Shown: positions 7,068-15,916 of the stretch, in pieces
How positions within the stretch are numbered: position 1 is the stretch's first letter
Layout: each line of letters starts with the position of its first letter
DNA from: CAYVTM01 sp964454645
GTDB lineage: Bacteria > Bacteroidota > Bacteroidia > Sphingobacteriales > Sphingobacteriaceae
NCBI GenBank assembly: GCA_964454645.1
Contig: CAYVTM010000002.1
Span: 248,001 to 312,000 of the forward strand
Length of the DNA: 64,000 bases
Direction: 5' to 3'
Notes under the pieces: generated by a model
Database searches by the model: none
The model's input: the letters and a program-made list of their open reading frames with translations, nothing else
What the model was told of the DNA's origin: nothing
Position numbers and translations under genes: made by a program

Positions 7068-7722
7068 TTCCCTGCATCACCTTATGAACCATTGAGTCGC
7101 AGTAGATAAGATTGAACTCAAACACTTCATCGGCAGAATACATTTTCTCAATTTGAGTTTTGAGCATTTTCTTAGCCCGGTTGAGCCGTACTTTCACATT
7201 GCTTTCAGAAATTCTCAACACATCGGCTGTATCCGAAACACTCATTCCATTTAATTCCCTCAGTATAAATACAATTCTGTATTCCTCAGCAATATTTCCT
7301 ATAGCCTTCTCAATAATTTTTCCGAGTTCTTTGTTGAGTAGTTGTTTTTCTGTATTCATTGCATTGTGGAACATAGGCGTATTTTTCTCATACGGTTCGA
7401 TATCAGACAGCACTTCATTTAAAAATGAAAATTTTCTTCGTTTCTGATAACATTGATTGATAATGATTCTTGCGATCCATGTTTTAAAAGAAGAGCGGTT
7501 TTCGAATTTAGATAAATGAGTAAAAGTATTCAGATAGGTTTCCTGCATTAAATCTTCCGTATCCTGATGATTGAAATTATAAGACCTTCCGATACGGTAC
7601 AGAAAAGGATTATACCTTCGGATAATTAATTCGAAGAAGGCAACATCGCCCTGTAATACTCTCTGAATAATTTCCGTATCGCTGTATTGTGTAATATGCT
7701 GTACTGCTTTATTAAGCTCCAT
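7048..7722 (-). CDS. ECF-type RNA polymerase sigma factor
   Basis: A 224-residue sigma factor with the region 2 pattern FFELIIRRYNPFLYRIGRSY and DTEDLMQETYLN (about 30-70), and region 4 with IVFILRELNGMSVSDTADVL and SNVKVRLNRAKKML (about 150-190). The tail FEFNLIYCDSMVHKVM has the FxL-x2-CD pattern seen at the end of a subgroup of ECF sigmas. It is the last gene of a five-gene minus-strand unit and starts 2 bases after the DUF2231 gene. No anti-sigma gene is visible unless one of the small membrane proteins of the operon serves as such. The final residues IQLMA and the stop are encoded by the REP-like palindrome. Confidence 0.9.
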   Translation of the reverse strand: MELNKAVQHITQYSDTEIIQRVLQGDVAFFELIIRRYNPFLYRIGRSYNFNHQDTEDLMQETYLNTFTHLSKFENRSSFKTWIARIIINQCYQKRRKFSFLNEVLSDIEPYEKNTPMFHNAMNTEKQLLNKELGKIIEKAIGNIAEEYRIVFILRELNGMSVSDTADVLRISESNVKVRLNRAKKMLKTQIEKMYSADEVFEFNLIYCDSMVHKVMQGIIQLMA

Positions 7723-7724
7723 GA

Positions 7725-8156
7725 TTAATCCACCCTGACTTTATGTATAAAGATTAAGCTCCCGCCGATATAATTCGCAAAAAACATAAACAACAGGACT
7801 AGTAATTTAAGAATAAGCAATCCCTCCGAATCGATAGTAAGGCCGGGGTATGATTTATATGCTTTTAATACAAAGATAAGATATACGATCATTACCAGGG
7901 TATTTAGTGCTCCGTGAATAAGTACCTTCGATACAAGAGTTGCATTATTTTTCAAAACATATATCAATTCAGTCACTCCGCTTATGAGAACAAGGATGCC
8001 CATCGCCACTCCTAAACACATGGCATAGAACCCTGTAAATACAAAGTGTACGTCATGGGTATAAAAACCTATACAAGAGGCTAAAAAATCCATCGGAAAA
8101 AGAGCCGATGGAAAATGAATCAGCATACTGTGAACAGGATGACCGAATATCTTCAT
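7725..8156 (-). CDS. DUF2231 family membrane protein
   Basis: A 143-residue protein with four membrane helices. It opens with GHPVHSMLIHFPSALFPMD, matching the GHPxHPxLVHFP signature of DUF2231. The function of the family is unknown; the paired His residues near the membrane suggest metal or haem binding. It sits between a small membrane protein (5 bases upstream) and the sigma factor (2 bases downstream), so translation is probably coupled. Confidence 0.85.
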   Translation of the reverse strand: MKIFGHPVHSMLIHFPSALFPMDFLASCIGFYTHDVHFVFTGFYAMCLGVAMGILVLISGVTELIYVLKNNATLVSKVLIHGALNTLVMIVYLIFVLKAYKSYPGLTIDSEGLLILKLLVLLFMFFANYIGGSLIFIHKVRVD

Positions 8157-8161
8157 GATTT

Positions 8162-8500
8162 TTATACAAATACAAAAATAAGTAAAGAAACAAAGCCTGC
8201 TACAGCCAATCCTGCATGAATATAAGCGACAGCCATAGGGCTCATCTTTTTATATAAGTCGCGGATAAACATGTAAAATCCGGCAAGTGCGGCTAACACA
8301 AATAATATTAAGGCTGCCATCGGAAAATGATCGGGATTTTGAATGATATAAGCGACAAGCAATAACAAAGCAAAGCCTGATACAATACCATGCGAATAGA
8401 TCACGCCTTTGGAAGCGTCTTTACTTGTTAACCATTTTATTAAAATGCTCAGACCCAATACAGCTGACAGGGCAAACAAAGCCATTGCAAAATAAATCAT
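8162..8500 (-). CDS. Small four-helix membrane protein
   Basis: A 112-residue hydrophobic protein with four predicted membrane segments arranged as two similar halves (VIYSHGIVSGFALLLLVAYI and AYIHAGLAVAGFVSLLIFVF), each holding a YxHG/YIHAG motif. It lies 16 bases after the cupredoxin gene and 5 bases before the DUF2231 gene. I do not recognise a named family. The conserved His in each half and the cupredoxin neighbour hint at copper or electron transfer, but this is only context. Confidence 0.72.
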   Translation of the reverse strand: MIYFAMALFALSAVLGLSILIKWLTSKDASKGVIYSHGIVSGFALLLLVAYIIQNPDHFPMAALILFVLAALAGFYMFIRDLYKKMSPMAVAYIHAGLAVAGFVSLLIFVFV

Positions 8501-8516
8501 AATACTCTCCTTAGTT

Positions 8517-8864
8517 TTAATCTTGTAGTCTAATTTTACCTTTCATTACCGGGTGTAAGGAACAGAAATATTCTTGCGATGCCTCCAGAGTTAAAGTCCA
8601 CGAAGATCCTGAAGGAATGGGCGATGAAGCCCATTTTTTTGTCTGTTCGGTTACATCATGGTCCACAATGTCCCGGTTTATAAAAACAATTATGTCGCCT
8701 TTATGAGCAATAATCTCTGCGGGTTGAAACTGCATTTGGATAATTTCAACCGTATGCGTTTTTACTTCATTCTTTTCAGAGCTTTCAGGGTTTCCCGCGC
8801 AGGCAGCAAGAAATAATCCTACGCAGAAAAGAAATGACTTACGGAATTTTTTTATAGAAGACAT
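8517..8864 (-). CDS. Cupredoxin-domain lipoprotein (plastocyanin-like)
   Basis: A 115-residue lipoprotein: a basic, hydrophobic signal ends in LAAC (C22), and the mature part is a small beta domain. Type I copper ligands are all present: H69 in VDHDVTEQ, then C101, H104 and M107 in CSLHPVMKG (C-x2-H-x2-M). Proteins of this amicyanin/plastocyanin-like type carry single electrons or store copper in the periplasm. It is the second gene of the DUF4142-to-sigma operon, 8 bases after the first. Confidence 0.88.
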   Translation of the reverse strand: MSSIKKFRKSFLFCVGLFLAACAGNPESSEKNEVKTHTVEIIQMQFQPAEIIAHKGDIIVFINRDIVDHDVTEQTKKWASSPIPSGSSWTLTLEASQEYFCSLHPVMKGKIRLQD

Positions 8865-8872
8865 TATTCTAT

Positions 8873-9415
8873 TTATTTAGCCAATGATTTCTGTAACATT
8901 TCCGCATGCCCCAAATGCGCTTTCAAAGCAGGCAATACATTTTGCAATAAGGATTTAAGTTCCTGATTTTCTGTTTCGGGAATTAATAAATTTTCTACAG
9001 CGGCAATTACTGCTTTATGATAAGCGACCTCATTATCTACATAGGCTTTATCAAAAGCTTTACCCGACTTAGCTTGAAAGGCAGACTTCGTTTTTTCCGC
9101 ATCCGACATAAGTTGTTTACTCACCGCGTTATCCGCAGGGGTTACGCCCAACTTTTTGGCAAGTGCCGCCGCTTGTCCGATTACCGCTTTATGATCATTA
9201 ATCATAGTTTGAGCAAATTTCAATACTTCGGCATTTTTCGATTTCACTTTTGCTATTTCAGCATAGTCGATATCAATCTGATTGGCAGTAACAGCCACAT
9301 GAGCTACTTCAGGATCAGACAATACCGGATTTTGCGCAGATACATCTACCGGTTTCAGGACAATTAAGGCAAAGGCACTTAAGGCACACATACCTATGAT
9401 TTTATTCATTTTCAT
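8873..9415 (-). CDS. DUF4142 family exported protein
   Basis: A 180-residue protein with a signal peptide ending at VSAQ and a helical DUF4142 domain, visible in DPEVAHVAVTANQIDIDYAEIA, FAQTMINDHKAV and AYHKAVIAAV. The His residues at regular places (MINDH, VAYHKAV, LKAHLGHAEML) fit a ferritin-like four-helix bundle, though metal binding is not shown. It is the first gene of the operon that ends with the ECF sigma factor. No convincing TAnnTTTG box precedes it, so it may use an alternative sigma, perhaps the one encoded at the operon's end. Confidence 0.85.
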   Translation of the reverse strand: MKMNKIIGMCALSAFALIVLKPVDVSAQNPVLSDPEVAHVAVTANQIDIDYAEIAKVKSKNAEVLKFAQTMINDHKAVIGQAAALAKKLGVTPADNAVSKQLMSDAEKTKSAFQAKSGKAFDKAYVDNEVAYHKAVIAAVENLLIPETENQELKSLLQNVLPALKAHLGHAEMLQKSLAK

Positions 9416-9594
9416 AATTTATTTGATTTTGATTAACACCCATTAGAGTGAACGGGCATAAGAAAGGTTACAAAGAATCGATGATAAGGTCCGAATATGT
9501 GTCTGACCCCCGGACTTCATTCTGTAAGAAAAATCGGCTTAGTATTTATTTGGCATTATTTCCCGACAAGGGCTGAAACTGAGGTGTACAAAAC

Positions 9595-9626
9595 AAAAAA
9601 GCAATTACATAAATGTAATTGCTTTT
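9595..9626 (-). terminator. Intrinsic terminator of tRNA-Val
   Basis: A 14-bp perfect stem (AAAAGCAATTACAT and complement) with a two-base loop lies 8 bases past the tRNA 3' end on the minus strand and is followed by a T run (the A run at 9595-9600 on the plus strand). Confidence 0.8.
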
Positions 9627-9633
9627 CGGAATG

Positions 9634-9708
9634 TGGAGGCTACTGGATTCGAACCAGTGACCCTCTGCTTGTAAGGCAGATGCTCTGAACCAGCTGAGCT
9701 AAGCCTCC
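9634..9708 (-). tRNA. tRNA-Val (anticodon TAC)
   Basis: On the minus strand 75 bases fold as a cloverleaf: acceptor GGAGGCT with AGCCTCC, D arm TTAGCTCAGCTGGTTCAGAG, anticodon stem TCTGC/GCAGA with loop CTTACAA (anticodon TAC, valine), and T arm with GGTTCGAATCC. The discriminator base is A. CCA is not encoded (next bases CAT), as is usual in this phylum. Confidence 0.97.
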
Positions 9709-9723
9709 TTCGACTAAGGTCTG

Positions 9724-9755
9724 CAAATATAGACCTACGTTTCGATTTCCCCAAA
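9724..9755 (-). promoter_or_regulatory. Promoter of tRNA-Val (TTTG - 20 - TATATTTG)
   Basis: On the minus strand TTTG at 9755-9752 and TATATTTG at 9731-9724 are separated by 20 bases, an exact fit to the Bacteroidota promoter consensus (-33 TTTG, -7 TAnnTTTG). Transcription would start about 7 bases ahead of the mature tRNA end. Confidence 0.75.
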
Positions 9756-9886
9756 AAAAATTAAAAAAAGTTTTTTATATGTTTGAAAGCAGATAATTGA
9801 CGTTATACCGGGAAGACCATATAAAGATCCGTACATTTTAAAACTCCTTAGATTCAAATACATACACTGTAGATACAGCCGGCAAC

Positions 9887-12535
9887 ATGAGACTTTTCAA
9901 AAAAATCCTTACCTGGACGCTTATTATCTTCATATTCCTGATTGCCCAGGGCCTCTTTTTAATACATCTTTATGAGGATGATATTAAGGAGGTTGCCGTT
10001 GAACGCATTAATAAACAGCTGAATACCCAAATAAGTGTTGGCCAGATAAGTTTCTCGGTTTTTGAGCATTTCCCTTTTGCTTCAATTCGCTTTCCGGATG
10101 TTCAGATGAAGGAAGCCATTCCCGGTACCAATCGCAACTTATTGTCAGCGAATGAACTATCCTTACTTTTCAGCGTTTGGGATCTTTATAATAAAAATTA
10201 TACGATTAAGAAACTCTACTTGAAAGATGCTTCTGTTTTGCTTACAATCGACTCCTCCGGGAAAGTAAATTACAACTTTTGGAAAGAGGGCACAGGCGAA
10301 ACCGACAATTCGTTTAAGCTTAACCTGGAAGAAATTATCTTAAACAATGTAGATGTCATTTATCAGGACCAGCAACTGCAACAGCTTTTCAGCTGGAAAT
10401 TTGAACGCGCAAAAGTATCCGGAAAATTCTATGAACAACAGTTCGATTTACACTTAAAAGGAAATCTTTTTGTAAATAAAGTATTTGCTAATAATACCAC
10501 TTACCTTCTTGGTAAAAAAATAAATACGGATGCTTTGCTCCATATCAATCTGAAAGATGGAGTCTATACATTCAACAAGGTTATTTTAAATTTAGAAGAA
10601 ATTCGTTTGCTGGCAAATGGATCTATAACAGTTCATAAAGATCAAAGAGAAGTAGATTTGGATATCAATGGCGATAAAGTTACCATACAATCTTTCATCA
10701 GTTTATTACCCGAACAATATGCCAGGTATTTTAAAGATTATAAAAGCAGGGGCGACTTCTATTTTAACACAAAAATTAAAGGCAGTTTCACTAATGGACT
10801 TTTCCCGGGAGTATCCGTATATGCAGGTATCAATAATGGAATAATCGAAATAAAAAATGATCGGCTGGGTAACCGAAAATTTGAAAATGTGAATTTAAAA
10901 TTTAGCTATACCAATGGAACAAAACGATCCGATGAGAGTTCGGAAATAAAAATCACACAGTTCGATGCGGTATTAAACAAACGCCCGGTACATGCACGTT
11001 TCAGTTTGAAAAATTTCAACGACCCCTACATTGACCTGTTTATTGATGCTTCCGCGTCCCTGATCGACTTACAAGCCATTCTACGTACCGACAAAATTGA
11101 TATCTCCAGCGGGGAACTCTTTATTAAGGCCGGCTTCGAAGGTTTGACAAGAAATTTCAAAAATGCTTCAAATATTCATCGTATCAAATCGGAAGGAGAT
11201 CTATTGTTAAGCAACGCATCATTTAAAGTCCGAAAAAGTGGCCTGAATTTTAAGGATTTCAACGGGAGTTTTTTATTCCGCAACAACGACTTGAAAATTG
11301 TAGACTTCGGAGGCTTTGCTTCGGAAAGTGATTTTAAGCTGAACGGCTACTTCCGGAATTTAATCGGTTTTATTTTATTGCCTGATCAGGATCTGGAGAT
11401 TGATGCACAGCTTGCTTCAAGAAAAATAAATCTTGATGAATTGCTTTCGGTATCGGTTTCATCAACAAACGATACGGTTTATGCTTTAAAAATAAATCCA
11501 AAATTAATTTGTCGCTTAAAGGCAGATATTGACCAACTGAGTTTCGAACGCTTTAAAGCCGAAAATATTCAGGGAAGTTTTTTTATTGAGAACAGCACGC
11601 TCAGTTCGGATTATTTAGGGTTCAACGCATTAGGCGGACTCGTTTATTCAAAAATAAAGATTGATGCACGTAATACTGCCGACATCAAGTTCTATACGGA
11701 TGCAAATCTTCAGGGAGTAGATCTGAAACGTTTGTTTTATGAATTTAAAAATTTCGGGTTAGATATCTTAAGGGACGAACATCTAAAAGGAACGTTAACA
11801 GCTTCGATGCAGGTAGAAACCCATTGGACAGCAAACTTAAAAGCAAAACTTCCATTACTAAAAGCACAAGGTAATGTTCTGGTAGAAAACGGAGAACTTA
11901 TTAATTTTCAGCCCATGCTTGCTTTATCGAGATTTATCGATGTGAAAGAGTTGCAACACCTGCGTTTTTCTACAATCGAAAATAAAATCGAGATAAAAGA
12001 CCAAACCGTTTATATCCCGGGTATGGATATACAAAGCAACGCTCTTAATATTACCTTGAGCGGTACTCATCAGTTCAGCAACATCATTGACTACCGCATA
12101 CGTATGCTACTGAGTGATTTGTTGTATCGCAATTCAAAACGCTTAGGAGACGAACGTTTCGGAGAAATTGAAGATGACGGATATGGGAAGACCACCTTAT
12201 TTCTACGCATGTATGGCGATGCCTCCGATCCTAAATTTTCTTTGGACAAGGAAAATATTAAAAAGAAAATATCGGAAGACCTAAAACAGGAAAAACAAGA
12301 GATAAAGTCTATACTAAAAGAAGAGTTTAATTCCTGGTTTAAAAAAGATGCCGGGTATAAAGAACAGATTTCTGAAGAATCTCAGGCATGGGAAAGAGAT
12401 ATTCCGGGTAGCTCTCCTAAAGCATCCTCACCGAAAGCGCCATCTAAAGCACTTTCTGATACTACAAAAAAACAAAGCATTTTTAATAAACTAAAAGAAA
12501 AACTCAACGAACCTGTAGAGGAAGAGATTCCCTGA
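9887..12535 (+). CDS. AsmA-like protein
   Basis: An 882-residue protein with one N-terminal membrane helix (about 8-28) followed by a long beta-rich region and a charged, Ser/Ala-rich C-terminal tail with KASSPKAPSKA. The start IKEVAVERINKQLNTQISVGQISFS followed by FPFASIRFPDV is the AsmA N-terminal pattern: a membrane anchor followed by an 'interpretation' of lipid-transfer groove repeats. AsmA-family proteins sit in the inner membrane facing the periplasm and are thought to move phospholipid toward the outer membrane. A weak TATGTTTG box is at 9778-9785. It is a single gene, with no partner in the following 130 bases. Confidence 0.85.
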   Translation: MRLFKKILTWTLIIFIFLIAQGLFLIHLYEDDIKEVAVERINKQLNTQISVGQISFSVFEHFPFASIRFPDVQMKEAIPGTNRNLLSANELSLLFSVWDLYNKNYTIKKLYLKDASVLLTIDSSGKVNYNFWKEGTGETDNSFKLNLEEIILNNVDVIYQDQQLQQLFSWKFERAKVSGKFYEQQFDLHLKGNLFVNKVFANNTTYLLGKKINTDALLHINLKDGVYTFNKVILNLEEIRLLANGSITVHKDQREVDLDINGDKVTIQSFISLLPEQYARYFKDYKSRGDFYFNTKIKGSFTNGLFPGVSVYAGINNGIIEIKNDRLGNRKFENVNLKFSYTNGTKRSDESSEIKITQFDAVLNKRPVHARFSLKNFNDPYIDLFIDASASLIDLQAILRTDKIDISSGELFIKAGFEGLTRNFKNASNIHRIKSEGDLLLSNASFKVRKSGLNFKDFNGSFLFRNNDLKIVDFGGFASESDFKLNGYFRNLIGFILLPDQDLEIDAQLASRKINLDELLSVSVSSTNDTVYALKINPKLICRLKADIDQLSFERFKAENIQGSFFIENSTLSSDYLGFNALGGLVYSKIKIDARNTADIKFYTDANLQGVDLKRLFYEFKNFGLDILRDEHLKGTLTASMQVETHWTANLKAKLPLLKAQGNVLVENGELINFQPMLALSRFIDVKELQHLRFSTIENKIEIKDQTVYIPGMDIQSNALNITLSGTHQFSNIIDYRIRMLLSDLLYRNSKRLGDERFGEIEDDGYGKTTLFLRMYGDASDPKFSLDKENIKKKISEDLKQEKQEIKSILKEEFNSWFKKDAGYKEQISEESQAWERDIPGSSPKASSPKAPSKALSDTTKKQSIFNKLKEKLNEPVEEEIP

Positions 12536-12668
12536 TGCCAGTAAGAACCAACATACGCTTGCTATCATTCATTATTGGTTTGCCTGCTTGGGAATTAGTT
12601 TGGCTATATCGCAATGACTATTGTCTACCTAATAACTGATCACTTACGACCAGGAACACGCTCAACAA

Positions 12669-13394
12669 TTAAGCAAAAACTTCATGCAAAACATAATGCG
12701 ATTTGATTCCTTTAAATCCCGAAACATGATATTCATAATACAAAATCAGTTGTTGTAATAAATTTTTTCTGACATCAGAAGGAATCGATAATTTTTCTGA
12801 ATCATCGAGATCCAATTGTGTTAACTGATTCAGGCAATCACTTTGCTTTTTATCCAGGTAAAAGGGATGTGCGGGAATTATGTCCAGAAATATTCCTTCA
12901 CGCAAATCGAAGTATGTATGTTTACTTGTTGTAGCTTTTGATGGATAGAATCCTAAGTATTTGGAAAAACGAATAAGGAAGAGCAATGGAAAATTTGCGG
13001 TATTATTATTTGTAAGATCGAGCAGGAGAATGGTATTGTATAGAAAATCGAACATCTGTTCATCGGACTCCTGTTCTTTTAAGCTATGATAGATTACATC
13101 ACACATAAAAATCGCTACTGCACTTTTCACCACATCGAAAGGTACACTCTGAAAAGCGGGTTCATTTCTTAATTCGGAGATACGTTGCAATCCTCCTTGT
13201 GCTTTGTGATAGGCTACCAAATCGAGTAAATGCAGGGCTTGCAGAGAAGCAGTCTTAATCTTCGACTTATTTTTTCGGACACCATTCAGCAGATAGGATT
13301 GCATGCCAAACTTTTCGGTAAGCATGTGTGCCACCAAGCTGCTTTCGGAATACTTCGTTGTTCGTAAAACAATTGCCCGGGTTTTGTAGAGCAT
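12669..13394 (-). CDS. recO: DNA repair protein RecO
   Basis: A 241-residue protein with the RecO N-terminal OB fold (LYKTRAIVLRTTKYSESSLVAHMLTE is split by the usual turns; then LNGVRKNKSK) and a helical C-terminal part. RecO loads RecA onto gapped DNA together with RecR. The zinc-binding cysteines seen in some RecO proteins are absent, which is normal for Bacteroidota. It follows porZ by 2 bases; recO next to porZ is a frequent pairing in this phylum. Confidence 0.9.
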   Translation of the reverse strand: MLYKTRAIVLRTTKYSESSLVAHMLTEKFGMQSYLLNGVRKNKSKIKTASLQALHLLDLVAYHKAQGGLQRISELRNEPAFQSVPFDVVKSAVAIFMCDVIYHSLKEQESDEQMFDFLYNTILLLDLTNNNTANFPLLFLIRFSKYLGFYPSKATTSKHTYFDLREGIFLDIIPAHPFYLDKKQSDCLNQLTQLDLDDSEKLSIPSDVRKNLLQQLILYYEYHVSGFKGIKSHYVLHEVFA

Positions 13395-13396
13395 TT

Positions 13397-15700
13397 TTAA
13401 CGGATAAACATAATTTTATTAACCATAGTTTCATTACCGCTATCATCAGTACTGAAAACCAAATACACGCCACTGCTTACTTTCTCCCGATTGAAATTAT
13501 GGCCATTCCAGGTTGCTTGTCCTCCGTTTGCAATGGTTTGATAAACAACAGCACCATTAATATCTGTAATCTTTACATTGGCGTTTAATACCAAACCCTG
13601 AATAGCAATAAGCCCGGAATAATTTTCGGAAACCGGGTTCGGAAATACCTTCACATTCGAATGTGTAATTCCTCCCTCAGTAGCATCTCCCCTATATGAA
13701 ATAATTCCGTTATCTGTAGCAAAATAAACTTCTCCCGATACGGGATCAATTGCGATGTCATTAATGCTATTCGACAGGAGCGGAGAATTTTGTGTATTAA
13801 AATAATGTATCTGCTTTGTGCCATCAGCAGAAAAAAGCCATATCCCGCTGCGTGTACCAATCCATTTACGATTTGCACCATCTACCTTAATAACTGTAAC
13901 CGATTCGTTCCCCAATAAGGACTGAACAAATTCCCCATCTATAACTTTCACCGGCTGGGCATCAATATCTGCACCCGGATTTAAAATGTTTCCGGGATTA
14001 TAATAAACAACTACTCCTTTATTTGTTCCTACCCAAATTTTCCCATCCAAATCTTCGGTAATACAGAATACCTGACTTGACTCGTCCGGCAAATTCCCTC
14101 TACCTACTCCTACGGTCAGTTTTTTATAAGTTACCGTCCCGTTTGCATTCTCTTTAAACACAAGTATCGCATTGATTTCGGGAAGGACTACCCATTTCTG
14201 ATCGAAACGGTCGATAGTAATATCTGCTACATATTTCAATTCCGTAAATACTCCCGGGAATTCGAAAGACTCCCATTGCCCGTTTGTTTTTCGAACCGAT
14301 ATGGGTTTTGCAGCCCAATGGTTTGATACCCACATATTGTTTTTCGAATCGAATGCAATCCCTGTCACCCGGTAATTTCCCGGATTTCCATAAGCTTCAC
14401 CGATAGTGCTGTTTAAATAGGTAAAAGTGTTGAGTCTTTGCGTATCTGCAAATTCAAGAATTCCTCTCCCGAAAGTACCTAAATAGTAACGCCCGTTTCT
14501 CGGATTAAATGCCGAAACAACAATATCAAAAGTCGTATCCATTCCGGGAGAGTTGCTATAGTTTATATTTTTCCAATCGTAATTATCATAGAGATAAAAT
14601 CCACTGAAATTATAACGGTTTAGGTACCTATCACCGATAGGACTTGGGGCTACAAGCAATTTATTCTGAAAAAAGGAGAGCCGGCGGGCAGGCAAGTCAA
14701 AGGGCCCGGCGGGCATATAGCTTTCCGCTTCGGATGGCGAGATCACTTTCATCAACCCGGAGGTAACATCGGCAATCCAGATCCCGCCTTCCTTATCAAT
14801 CAATCCCGAGCGAATAGAGTTTACAAAATTCGGAGTATAATAATACCCTGCGGATTGAAATTGAGTGTCGAAGATTTCAACACCATACATTTTCACCAGC
14901 ATTATTTTATCCTCGTATGGTTTCATACTCACATTCCCAAACTGAGTAAGAATCGGATCCAGTTCCCAGATGCTATCCTGGTAATAACGATAGATCTTAT
15001 CCCCTATACGAGTATAAAGCATTTGATTAAAAACATTCAACTCATGCGGAATCAGTCCTGGGGGGAACCCTTGTATTGCTAAAGTATGTCGGCTCCAGTT
15101 CTGAAAATCTGCCAGGTTTAATCCGCTGAGCGGGGCTTGTAATATGCCCGAATCAGTTGCCGCGTAAATCAAACTATCTTTTATAGCCATCGAATAGATG
15201 GGCATATTAGCTCCTCCGGCTCCTAAAATATAAGTATCTCTTACTTCTTCCCGTTTCAAATCGTACAACACCGTTCCAAATCCACAATTGATATAGGCAA
15301 TGCTCTCATGAATTTCTATCGAGTTTATCATTTTAATACCCATGATGTCTTTGTCGAGTATTCCTCTGAAATTGATGACTTCCCCCGATTTTAAGATATC
15401 TATATTGGTATTTTCATAACCGATAACAAAGGCATCCGTTGTTTCGTCGTATGCAAAAGCTGTGATGCGAACATCCGATAAGCCGTCGATTTTGGTAATT
15501 ACATTGATGCTGTTATCCGATTTATCGAAATTATACAATCCATATAAACCTGCACAATAAATCTTACCTTTTACTTCTATAACTTCCAAACCCTGATTAT
15601 AAGGCATATAAGTCCGCCAGGAACCTATGGGCAATTGTTGAGCCTGACTTTGGAAAATAACAAACGGAAAAGCTAAAACACAAAAAAGTCTTTTAATCAT
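13397..15700 (-). CDS. porZ: Type IX secretion system protein PorZ
   Basis: A 767-residue exported protein: signal peptide to QAQ, then two beta-propeller domains built from repeats such as YCAGLYGLYNFDKSDNS, KIDGLSDVRITAFAY and KIWVGTNKGVVVY, and a C-terminal T9SS sorting domain beginning VKVFPNPVSENYSG and ending NKIMFIR. PorZ is a surface part of the type IX attachment complex that works with the sortase PorU on exported cargo. The PorZ-type start QLPIGSWRTYMPYNQG and the adjacent recO support the call over a generic two-component propeller protein. Confidence 0.88.
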   Translation of the reverse strand: MIKRLFCVLAFPFVIFQSQAQQLPIGSWRTYMPYNQGLEVIEVKGKIYCAGLYGLYNFDKSDNSINVITKIDGLSDVRITAFAYDETTDAFVIGYENTNIDILKSGEVINFRGILDKDIMGIKMINSIEIHESIAYINCGFGTVLYDLKREEVRDTYILGAGGANMPIYSMAIKDSLIYAATDSGILQAPLSGLNLADFQNWSRHTLAIQGFPPGLIPHELNVFNQMLYTRIGDKIYRYYQDSIWELDPILTQFGNVSMKPYEDKIMLVKMYGVEIFDTQFQSAGYYYTPNFVNSIRSGLIDKEGGIWIADVTSGLMKVISPSEAESYMPAGPFDLPARRLSFFQNKLLVAPSPIGDRYLNRYNFSGFYLYDNYDWKNINYSNSPGMDTTFDIVVSAFNPRNGRYYLGTFGRGILEFADTQRLNTFTYLNSTIGEAYGNPGNYRVTGIAFDSKNNMWVSNHWAAKPISVRKTNGQWESFEFPGVFTELKYVADITIDRFDQKWVVLPEINAILVFKENANGTVTYKKLTVGVGRGNLPDESSQVFCITEDLDGKIWVGTNKGVVVYYNPGNILNPGADIDAQPVKVIDGEFVQSLLGNESVTVIKVDGANRKWIGTRSGIWLFSADGTKQIHYFNTQNSPLLSNSINDIAIDPVSGEVYFATDNGIISYRGDATEGGITHSNVKVFPNPVSENYSGLIAIQGLVLNANVKITDINGAVVYQTIANGGQATWNGHNFNREKVSSGVYLVFSTDDSGNETMVNKIMFIR

Positions 15701-15916
15701 GGGATTGATGGATAAGCTCTTAAGATAACTACTTTATTAAGGATTTATTACCCTTCGCAAAGGAACGAATAAAAATAGAAAACAGTTCATAAATACCTAA
15801 TTTTAGTTCCTTCACGAATGGCTTTTATGAAAAAAAATGCGAACTTTGCGGCTCCTTTAAAAAGGTGAATATTTTATCAATCAATATTTTAATCCTAATC
15901 AGAGAGACTGAAACAT

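Noticed and set aside
9497..9688. Plus-strand open frame of 63 codons over the tRNA
   Set aside because: It reads through the tRNA-Val complement and its terminator, a classic false gene.
12536..12668. Small gene or terminator between the AsmA-like gene and recO
   Set aside because: No open frame of note, no stable hairpin with a T run seen.
15701..15916. Promoter pair in the gap between porZ and the RND exporter
   Set aside because: Only partial CTTTG boxes on both strands without matching -33 elements; not strong enough to annotate.
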